Positions 1 through 7,158 of a stretch of DNA of 32,756 nucleotides are shown in pieces. The stretch's first letter is position 1. Each line of letters starts with the position of its first letter. The notes beneath the pieces are model-generated. The model did no database searches, was not told the origin of the DNA, and saw nothing but the letters and a program-made list of their open reading frames with translations. Source of the stretch: Chloroflexota bacterium (GTDB taxonomy: Bacteria; Chloroflexota; Anaerolineae; 4572-78; NAK82); contig JAJRXB010000092.1 in assembly GCA_024276515.1 (NCBI GenBank), positions 1 to 32,756 on the forward strand, in the 5' to 3' direction. A program made the translations under genes and the position numbers.

Positions 1-8
1 AACCGTCA

Positions 9-139
9 TTCTGCCCGCACCTGCGATGGGGCAGGTGAGCGACGAGGGGGGAATCGCCACGGAATAGGGATTCCGGGGCTACGAGATGGGGCGATGAGCA
101 TCCCGCAGCGCCGGAATCCCTATTCCGGCGCGGGCAGAA
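9..139. repeat. Large imperfect palindromic intergenic element with nested inverted repeats
   Basis: ttctgcccgc (9-18) pairs with gcgggcagaa (130-139). Inner ggaatagggattccgg (61-76) is the exact reverse complement of ccggaatccctattcc (111-126). Confidence 0.75.
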
Positions 140-313
140 AATACAGCCTTTCAATACGCAATTGGTATAAAATTAAGATGCGATTGCCCTGACCTCCCAC
201 TCCTCCCCCTTTGCCTGGACATAGCAGACGACGTATAATATGCCGAACTCTGTCAGCGCATCCCCCGCCGGTGGGGGGAATCTGTCACGTCAATCAAGGA
301 GGAGGAGGCTCTT

Positions 314-1468
314 ATGCGCGTTCTGGCCCTGGGTGGCGTCGGCGCTGTCGCCAGCGAGGCGACCCGCGACCTGGCGGAATACAGCGACTTCGACGAGATC
401 ATCATCGGCGACTACGCCCTGGAAAAAGCCGAAGCTATGATCGCCGAAATCGGCGACCCCCGTCTGAAGGCGATGAAAATAAACGCCAACGACGAGGACG
501 ACCTGCGGCGGGCCATCGCCAGCGCCGACGTGGTGATGAACGGTCTGCCGTTCAAGTACGATTACGTCGTCAACAGGCTGTGCGTCGAGGAGGGGTTGCC
601 TGGGGTGGACCTGTCCAGCGACGACCCGCAGTTCCAACTGAGTTCGATGGCCGAGGAAAAGGGGATTCTCTTCATCCCCGGCTGCGGGGCGACGCCGGGG
701 ATCACCAACGTGATGGCCCGGCGGGGGATCGAGCGGATGGACGGCGTGGACGAGATTCACATTTACTTTGCCGCCTTTCGCTGCCTGGCGCCCGCGCCCG
801 GCCTGCTGACCACCACCCTCTACGAGTTTATGCCGGTGCGCCCCGACCGCTGCTACTACGAAAACGGCGAACACGTGGAAGCTCCCTCGATGAGCGGGGC
901 CAAAACCGTCCGTTTTCACGATCAGATCGGCGAGCAGACGGTGGTCTACGTGCCCCACGACGAGACGTGGACCCTGAGCGAATCGGTGCCGGGCATCAAG
1001 CGGGTGGACGTGCGCGGCTGTTTTCCGCCCCAGGTGATGAACCTGATGCGCGGCATGCTCGACGCCGGCCTCTTCAGCGAAGAGGAAATCGAGGTGAACG
1101 GTCTGAAGACCACGCCTCTCAAACTGATGAACGATCTGCTGCTGCAACTCCCTCAAACGCGCGAGAGCCGGGTGTGGGCCTACGGATTGGTCGTCGAAGT
1201 GATTGGACAACGGAGAGGACGACAGGTAAAATGCACCTACACCAACGACCATCCATCGCAGGAGGAATGGGGCGCGCCGGCAGCCTATTTCAAGAACGTC
1301 GGCATCCCCCTCTCCATTGCAGTGCAAATGCTGGCCAGAGGAGAGTGCGAGGGAGTCGGCGTGCGCCCGCCGGAGCTGGCGATCCCGACCCAACCCTTCT
1401 TCGACGAATTGGCCCGGCGGGGCATCAAAATCTACGAGCGCATCGAGGAGCACGGCCCCGTCACCTGA
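314..1468 (+). CDS. Saccharopine dehydrogenase-like NAD(P)-binding oxidoreductase
   Basis: 384-aa ORF. N-terminal Rossmann-like MRVLALGGVGAVASEATRDL, saccharopine-dehydrogenase-type motifs (ADVVMNGLPF, GCGATPGITNVMAR). AGGAGGAGG ribosome-binding site about 8 nt upstream. Confidence 0.85.
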   Translation: MRVLALGGVGAVASEATRDLAEYSDFDEIIIGDYALEKAEAMIAEIGDPRLKAMKINANDEDDLRRAIASADVVMNGLPFKYDYVVNRLCVEEGLPGVDLSSDDPQFQLSSMAEEKGILFIPGCGATPGITNVMARRGIERMDGVDEIHIYFAAFRCLAPAPGLLTTTLYEFMPVRPDRCYYENGEHVEAPSMSGAKTVRFHDQIGEQTVVYVPHDETWTLSESVPGIKRVDVRGCFPPQVMNLMRGMLDAGLFSEEEIEVNGLKTTPLKLMNDLLLQLPQTRESRVWAYGLVVEVIGQRRGRQVKCTYTNDHPSQEEWGAPAAYFKNVGIPLSIAVQMLARGECEGVGVRPPELAIPTQPFFDELARRGIKIYERIEEHGPVT

Positions 1469-1512
1469 ATCTCTAATCTCCAATCTCTAATCTCTAATCT
1501 CCAATCCCCAAT
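1468..1512. repeat. Heptameric tandem repeat (AATCTCY)n
   Basis: AATCTCT-AATCTCC-AATCTCT-AATCTCT-AATCTCC-AATCCCC-AAT, starting at the last base of the upstream stop codon. Confidence 0.9.
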
Positions 1513-1544
1513 GTGCAGCACCCATCTACAAGGAGCGACTCGTT

Positions 1545-2852
1545 ATGAACCGCGACAAAGCCCAAGCCATTTTCGAGCGAGCTACCAAAGTCATCCCCTA
1601 CGGCGTCAACTCCAACTTTCGCTATTGGGGCCCCGACGAAACCCCGGTGATGAGCAAAGCCGAAGGCCCCTACATTTGGGACGCCGATGGCAACCGATAC
1701 GTGGACTATCGCCTGGGCTGGGGACCCATTATTCTGGGCCACTCCTACCCGGCGGTGGTCGAGCGGGTGGCCGAGGCGATAAAGCACGGCACCGTCTTCG
1801 CGGCCACCACCGAACTGGAGGTCCAGGTAGCCGAGCGCATCGTGCGCATGGTCCCCGGCGTGGACATGGTGCGTTTCGCCAACTCGGGCACCGAGGCGAC
1901 GATGCACGCGTTGCGTCTGGCCCGCGCCCACACCAACCGCGAGAAGTTCATCAAGTTCGAGGGCCAGTATCACGGCATGTACGACTACGCCCTCTTCTCC
2001 ACCGCCGGCTCGAACCTGGGGGTCATCGGCTCCCGGCGCAACCCCCTCCCGCAGCAGATGAGTTCGGGCATCCCCAGGGGGATTCGGGAGTACGTCATCA
2101 CCCTCCCCTTCAACGACTTCGAGATGGTGGAGAAGACGGTCAAAGAGCAGTGGTGGGACCTGGCAGCCATCATGGTCGAGCCGGTGCTGGGCAACGTGGC
2201 CGGCATCGAGCCGGAGCCCGGCTTTCTGGAGCACCTGCGGACGCTGTGCGACGAATACGGCGTCGTGCTCATTATGGACGAGGTGAAGACCGGCTTCCGC
2301 GTGGCCAACGGCGGCGCGCAGGAGGTTTACGGCGTGCTGCCCGACATCGCCACCTACGCCAAAGGGCTGGGCAACGGCTTCCCGGTGGCGGCCTTTGGCG
2401 GCAAAAAAGAGGTGATGAGCACCCTGGTCCCCGGCCAGGTATCCCACGGCGGCACCTACACCGCCAACACGGTGAGTATGGCCGCCGCCGACGCGGTGCT
2501 CGAGCTGCTGGAAACCCAGCCCATCCTGGAGACCATCGCCCGGCGCGGCCAGCGGCTCAAGAGCGGGCTGGACGAAATCCTCAGCGACGCAGGTGTGCCC
2601 CACATTATGACCGGGCTGCCGGCCATGCAGGGCTTCATCATCGGCGACAGGCCGGTGAAGGAACTGCGTGACCTGAAGTACCACAACGACGGCCTGTACG
2701 AAACGCTCTTGATGAACCTCTTTGAACTGGGCGTGTGGGCCGAAGCCGACGCCCGCGAACCCTGGTTCCTGTGCTACGACCACGACGACGCCATCATAGA
2801 CGAAACCCTCAACAAGTTCGAGGATGCGGTCAAGAAAACGGTCAAAGGGTAG
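1545..2852 (+). CDS. Class-III aminotransferase, glutamate-1-semialdehyde 2,1-aminomutase-like
   Basis: 435-aa ORF with GSAM/class-III motifs: VRFANSGTEATMHALRLARAHTNREKFIKFEGQYHG, LIMDEVKTGFR, ATYAKGLGNGFPVAAFGGK (PLP lysine region). Confidence 0.9.
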   Translation: MNRDKAQAIFERATKVIPYGVNSNFRYWGPDETPVMSKAEGPYIWDADGNRYVDYRLGWGPIILGHSYPAVVERVAEAIKHGTVFAATTELEVQVAERIVRMVPGVDMVRFANSGTEATMHALRLARAHTNREKFIKFEGQYHGMYDYALFSTAGSNLGVIGSRRNPLPQQMSSGIPRGIREYVITLPFNDFEMVEKTVKEQWWDLAAIMVEPVLGNVAGIEPEPGFLEHLRTLCDEYGVVLIMDEVKTGFRVANGGAQEVYGVLPDIATYAKGLGNGFPVAAFGGKKEVMSTLVPGQVSHGGTYTANTVSMAAADAVLELLETQPILETIARRGQRLKSGLDEILSDAGVPHIMTGLPAMQGFIIGDRPVKELRDLKYHNDGLYETLLMNLFELGVWAEADAREPWFLCYDHDDAIIDETLNKFEDAVKKTVKG

Positions 2853-2866
2853 GGCCCGAAAGAAAC

Positions 2867-2902
2867 GAGACGACCGGATTGGCCGGTCGTCTCCGCATTT
2901 TT
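2867..2902 (+). terminator. Rho-independent terminator downstream of the aminotransferase
   Basis: Perfect 11-bp stem gagacgaccgg(2867-2877)/ccggtcgtctc(2883-2893), followed by gcatttttg. Confidence 0.8.
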
Positions 2903-2907
2903 GCCCC

Positions 2908-2933
2908 GTAGCGACGACTGAAGTCATCACTAC
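2908..2933. repeat. GTAGTRACGACT/AGTCGTYACTAC-family palindrome
   Basis: gtagcgacgactgaagtcatcactac. Same core palindrome as in 8388-8453, 12623-12667 and 16828-16894. Confidence 0.65.
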
Positions 2934-2971
2934 GAACGCCTGACTTTGAATTTTCAGATACCCTCTTGGAG

Positions 2972-3054
2972 TAGGCCGGGTGGGATTCGAACCCACACTC
3001 CCTTACGGGAAGGGGATTTTAAGTCCCCTGCGTCTGCCATTCCGCCACCGGCCC
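2972..3054 (-). tRNA. tRNA-Leu (anticodon TAA)
   Basis: Reverse strand GGGCCGG-TGGCGGAATGGCAGACGCAGGGGACTTAAAATCCCCTTCCCGTAAGGGAGTGTGGGTTCGAATCCCAC-CCGGCCT-A. Complete acceptor stem (with G-U), long variable arm, GTTCGAATC T-loop, anticodon TAA. CCA not encoded. Confidence 0.95.
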
Positions 3055-3087
3055 CCCGTGTCCGTCTATTGAACATTTTATCACCTT

Positions 3088-3855
3088 TTGTTAATCCTGT
3101 CCAAAGAGATACGCCTCGTGCAACGACTGGCCGATGGGGCCCGAACCCTGGGCATTCCCCTGAGCGATGACCAACTGAGCGCGTTTCAGATTTACTACGA
3201 AACGTTAATCGCCTGGAACGCGCGGGTGAATCTGACCCGTATCACCGACTACCAGGCGGTGCAGGTGAAACATTTTCTCGACTCGCTGTCTTGTCTGGCG
3301 GGGATCGGTCGCGCAGGGAGCCCCCCGCCCTGGCAGACGGGCACAAAACTCCAGGCCATAGACGTGGGGACCGGAGCCGGGTTCCCGGGGCTGCCGCTGA
3401 AGATCGTCTGGCCTGCGCTGCGCCTGACGCTGCTGGAAGCGACGGGCAAAAAAGTTGAGTTTTTGCGAACCCTGGTCGCGCGGCTGGAATTGGCAGGGGT
3501 GACGGTGGTCAAGGCGCGGGCAGAGGAGGCGGGGCGAGACCCGGCGCACCGCGAGCGATACGACCTGGCCCTGGCCCGGGCGCTGGCCGGGATGGCCACG
3601 CTGGCCGAACTGACGTTGCCCTTTGTGCGGGTGGGGGGATCGGTCATTGCCCAGAAGGGGGAAGATCCGTCGGCCGAGGTGGCGGCGGCCCAAAAGGCCA
3701 TCGAGACCCTGGGCGGCCGGGTGCGTCAGGTGTTGCCGGTGATGGTCCCCGGCCTGGACGCCGCGCGACACCTGGTGGTGTTGGAAAAAGTCTCCCCGAC
3801 GCCTCCTCGCTACCCCCGCCGGCCAGGGATGCCGGCCAAACGTCCGCTGACGTAA
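3088..3855 (+). CDS. rsmG: 16S rRNA (guanine527-N7)-methyltransferase RsmG (GidB)
   Basis: NARVNLTRITD, KHFLDSL, DVGTGAGFPGLPLKIVWPALRLTLLEATGKKVEFLR, ARALAGMATLAELTLPFVRVGGSVIAQKG. Start uncertain (TTG at 3088, or a later site). Confidence 0.93.
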   Translation: MLILSKEIRLVQRLADGARTLGIPLSDDQLSAFQIYYETLIAWNARVNLTRITDYQAVQVKHFLDSLSCLAGIGRAGSPPPWQTGTKLQAIDVGTGAGFPGLPLKIVWPALRLTLLEATGKKVEFLRTLVARLELAGVTVVKARAEEAGRDPAHRERYDLALARALAGMATLAELTLPFVRVGGSVIAQKGEDPSAEVAAAQKAIETLGGRVRQVLPVMVPGLDAARHLVVLEKVSPTPPRYPRRPGMPAKRPLT

Positions 3856-3865
3856 AACGTGTTTC

Positions 3866-6800
3866 GTGTCAACAAACCCATCACAGGGGAAACCGGTGAG
3901 CCACGACAACGCCATCTTTGGCGAAGTTCGCTACAGCCGCGACATGCGGTTGTTCAGGGCCATCACCCTGGGCTTGGGCGTGGGCCTGGGGGTGGGTGTA
4001 TTTTTGCTGTTGGGACCGATAATTCAATGGGCAGGAGCGCGTGCGCCGCTGACCTACCTGGTCGCTGGCGCACTCTTTTTACCCATCGCCCTCAGCCTGG
4101 CCGAATTGGCGGCGGCGAGTGATCCGGGTGGGGTTTACCGCCTGGCCCGGACCCCGGAGCGGGAGGGACTCACTTATCTCACCGGCTGGGCGTTGCTGGG
4201 AGGTGGGATTGTCCTGAGTGGCCTGCTGGCCCGGGGCAGCGCCGAGTATCTGGGCACGCTGACCACCAACCTGCTCAACCTGACCCTCGACCCTCGTTGG
4301 CTGGCTCCCCTCATCGCCTTGCTTTTGGCGAGCAACAACATCCTGGGCACCCGCGAGAACCGGTGGATGCAAAACGCCATCGTCGTCGCCGGCCTGGCGA
4401 CGTTGCTGGCCCTCAGCGGCTGGGCCTGGGTCGGTCCCTCTCCCGCGCCACCCGCCAGCGAGCAAACGTTTCGCCCCAACACGACCGCTGCTATCGCGCT
4501 GTTGAGCGGAAGCCTGTGGGGTCTGGTGCTGATCCTGGCCGCCGGGGACGAGATGCGCCGGGCGCAGTGGGGTGTGCCGCGTGCGCTGCTGGCTGCCCTG
4601 GGGCTGGGGAGCGTCGTCGGCACCGTCGTCGCCATCGCCGCCTTCCACGCGTTGGGACCGACGGTTGCCGGGCGGTCGCTCCTCATCGCCGAGCTGGCTG
4701 CACGGCTGGGAGGGCCCATCCCCCAGGGATGGGTCTCGACGATCGCTGTGATCATTCTGGTCACAACCCTCAACCGCACGCTGCTGACTCTGGTCCGCAT
4801 CGCTGCCGACATGTCGCGGGAGGGTTTTTTGCCTCCGGCGTGGCGAGCCACTCACCCCCAATTCCACACCCCTTATCGTCTGCTGGCCGGAGGTGGGCTT
4901 CTGTCGGCTCTGATCTCCCTGCACGGCGACGTTATTCTGCTGACGGCCCTGACCGGCCTGGGATTTTTGAGCGCGACCGTTCTGATCAACGTGCCCACCG
5001 TCCTTTCTCGCGCCGACCACCTGCCCAAACAGCGCCCCATCGTGCTCCCTTTCCCCCCGTTGATCCCCGGCCTGGCTATCGCCATCGGCCTCTTTTTGCT
5101 GACGGCGTTGCCGGTGGAGGCCCTGGACGTTGGAGCCGGGTGGTTCCTGGTGGGAGCCATCTGGTACATCGCCTATGCCCGGCGCGGGGTAGTCGCCGCC
5201 CGCACAGGAGTGACCGTCTTCCGGGACGAGCCGGAAGCGCGCGCCGAAGCGAAATATCGGGTGCTGGTCCCCCTGGCCAACCCGACCACCGCCGAAACGT
5301 TGATCGGCGTTGGCAGCGCGCTGGCCAGGGCGCGCGGGGGAGAGGTGGTCACTCTGCAGGTGGTCGTCGTCCCGGAACAAACGTCGCTGTTGGCCGGGCA
5401 GCGGGCCGCCCGCCAGCGGTGGTCGCTCCTCGACCGGGCCGTGAAGCGGGCTCAGGCGGCCGGTGTGCCGGTGCATCCCATCGTGCGCGTCGCCCACAGT
5501 CCGGTGGAGGGCATCCTCGACACGGCCAACGAGGAAGACTGCGACCTCATCCTGATGGGCTGGCGCGGGGAACCCACCACCCAAACCTACGATCTGGGGC
5601 CGGTGATTGACCCGGTTGTCACCCAAGCCCCCTGCGACGTGGCCGTGCTCAAAGGGAACATACCCGGCCGGCTGGGCCGGGTTCTCATCCCCACCGCCGG
5701 CGGTCCCCACGCCCCGGCGGCGGTGCAAATTGGCCTGGACCTGACCGCCGGGTCTAAGGCGGAGGTCATCGCCCTGAACCTGATACGCGGCCCGGTCACG
5801 GCCGCCAGCCGGCAGCAGGCGCAGACCAACATTGACCAAACGCTGGCCGGCGTCGAAGACGTCGGGCGCGTGAGCCGGCGCATCGCCCGCGCCGACGACG
5901 TCAGACAGGGCATCCTCGACGCCGCCGATCGTTGCGATCTGTTGTTGCTGGGCGCGTCGGAAGAGGGGTTGCTGGACCAGATCAAATTCGGCGGCCTGCC
6001 GGAAGACGTGGCCCGCGCTTGTCACAAGCCGGTCATCCTGGTGAAGCGCTACCGGGGGCTGCCGCAGTTTTGGGCGCGTCGCGCGTGGCGGGGACTTTAC
6101 GCCCTCTTCCCCAGCCTCGACCGCTCGGAACAGATCGAGGTCTACCGGACGATGCGCCGCGGCGCCCGCCCCGACGTGGACTTTTTTGTGCTCATCGTCC
6201 TGTCGTCCGTCATCGCCACGCTGGGACTTTTGCAAAACAGTGCGGCCGTCATCATCGGGGCCATGCTGGTTGCCCCCCTGATGACCCCGATTCTGGCCAT
6301 ATCGCTGGGCGTGGTGCGAGGGGACGTGCGCCTGCTGCGACTGTCACTGGAGTCGGCGCTGAAGGGCATCACGCTGGCAGTGGTAGTCGCTGTGGGCATG
6401 ACACTGCTCACGCCTCGCGCCGAACTGACCCCGGAGATTATGGCCCGCACCCGACCCACGCTGCTGGATTTGATCGTGGCCCTGGCCTCGGGCGCAGCCG
6501 GCGCCTACGCCATCGGGCGCAAGGAGGTGGCAGCCGCTCTGCCCGGCGTAGCCATCGCTGCCGCGCTGGTTCCTCCTTTGTGTGTGGCCGGCGCCGGGGT
6601 CGCCCTGGCCCGCTCCAACGTGTCCGGGGGGGCGTTGCTGCTTTTCACCACCAACCTGATCGCCATCAGCCTGGCCGGGGCCATTGTTTTTTTGCTGTTG
6701 GGCTTTCGCCCTGCCCCCAACGAACGAGAACGCCAGCGACGCTTTCAACAAGGGTTGGCGGTGTCGCTGGCCCTTTTGCTGGCGATTTCGGTCCCGCTGG

Positions 6801-7075
6801 GGATTTTCCTGGTGCAGACCGTCCGCGACGGGCAACGCCAGCAAACGGTGTCGGAAGTGCTGACACGAGAGGCGTCCGCCGCCGGCGCCACGCTGGCAGA
6901 TTTCGACCTGCAGCGCGACGGGAAGGGCTTTCGCGTGGAGGCCACGCTGTATGCCCCCAGCCCGCCGGACCGAAGCACCGTCAGGGACATCCAAAGCGAG
7001 CTGAGCCGGGCCGTCGGCGCGCCGGTTCGCCTGGAGGTTGTCGTCATCCCCGTCGCCCGCGTGCCGGCCGAATAG
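3866..7075 (+). CDS. APC-superfamily permease - UspA - UspA - DUF389 multidomain membrane protein
   Basis: 1069-aa uninterrupted ORF. N-terminal polytopic APC-like region (about aa 1-450), two UspA-like domains (KYRVLVPLANPT...LILMGWRGEPTTQTYDLGPVIDPVV; GRVLIPTAGGPHAPAAVQIG...LLLLGASEEGLLDQIKFGG), C-terminal DUF389 hallmark LLQNSAAVIIGAMLVAPLMTPILAISLGVVRGD. GTG start at 3866 or 3896. Confidence 0.88.
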   Translation: MSTNPSQGKPVSHDNAIFGEVRYSRDMRLFRAITLGLGVGLGVGVFLLLGPIIQWAGARAPLTYLVAGALFLPIALSLAELAAASDPGGVYRLARTPEREGLTYLTGWALLGGGIVLSGLLARGSAEYLGTLTTNLLNLTLDPRWLAPLIALLLASNNILGTRENRWMQNAIVVAGLATLLALSGWAWVGPSPAPPASEQTFRPNTTAAIALLSGSLWGLVLILAAGDEMRRAQWGVPRALLAALGLGSVVGTVVAIAAFHALGPTVAGRSLLIAELAARLGGPIPQGWVSTIAVIILVTTLNRTLLTLVRIAADMSREGFLPPAWRATHPQFHTPYRLLAGGGLLSALISLHGDVILLTALTGLGFLSATVLINVPTVLSRADHLPKQRPIVLPFPPLIPGLAIAIGLFLLTALPVEALDVGAGWFLVGAIWYIAYARRGVVAARTGVTVFRDEPEARAEAKYRVLVPLANPTTAETLIGVGSALARARGGEVVTLQVVVVPEQTSLLAGQRAARQRWSLLDRAVKRAQAAGVPVHPIVRVAHSPVEGILDTANEEDCDLILMGWRGEPTTQTYDLGPVIDPVVTQAPCDVAVLKGNIPGRLGRVLIPTAGGPHAPAAVQIGLDLTAGSKAEVIALNLIRGPVTAASRQQAQTNIDQTLAGVEDVGRVSRRIARADDVRQGILDAADRCDLLLLGASEEGLLDQIKFGGLPEDVARACHKPVILVKRYRGLPQFWARRAWRGLYALFPSLDRSEQIEVYRTMRRGARPDVDFFVLIVLSSVIATLGLLQNSAAVIIGAMLVAPLMTPILAISLGVVRGDVRLLRLSLESALKGITLAVVVAVGMTLLTPRAELTPEIMARTRPTLLDLIVALASGAAGAYAIGRKEVAAALPGVAIAAALVPPLCVAGAGVALARSNVSGGALLLFTTNLIAISLAGAIVFLLLGFRPAPNERERQRRFQQGLAVSLALLLAISVPLGIFLVQTVRDGQRQQTVSEVLTREASAAGATLADFDLQRDGKGFRVEATLYAPSPPDRSTVRDIQSELSRAVGAPVRLEVVVIPVARVPAE

Positions 7076-7158
7076 GGGCGAGGCATGCGCTACGAGGACC
7101 CTCGTCCGTCAACGGAGCCTGGCCTGGCGAGCCCGATGTTGGGAATGCCTCGCCCCTA
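7073..7158. repeat. TA-bounded terminal-inverted-repeat element (TIR GGGGCGAGGCATKC), MITE-like
   Basis: TAGGGGCGAGGCATGC...GGAATGCCTCGCCCCTA, 86 bp. The TAG at each end forms the stop codon of one of the two convergent flanking genes. Confidence 0.75.

Noticed and set aside
290-1483. 397-aa minus and 421-aa plus (211-1476) ORFs
   Set aside because: Overlap the saccharopine dehydrogenase-like gene, which has recognisable motifs and a ribosome-binding site; the alternatives have neither.
1494-2996. 500-aa minus-strand ORF
   Set aside because: Antisense to the aminotransferase; His/Gly/Val-rich shadow without recognisable domains.
2946-3170. 74-aa plus-strand ORF (…GGIRTHTPLREGDFKSPASAIPP…)
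   Set aside because: It is the antisense translation of tRNA-Leu; such GGIRTH/FKSPASAIPP peptides are familiar spurious annotations.
4079-6235. 718-aa minus-strand ORF
   Set aside because: Shadow ORF opposite the APC/Usp/DUF389 gene. Low-complexity Q/G/R/D-rich composition typical of antisense frames in GC-rich DNA.
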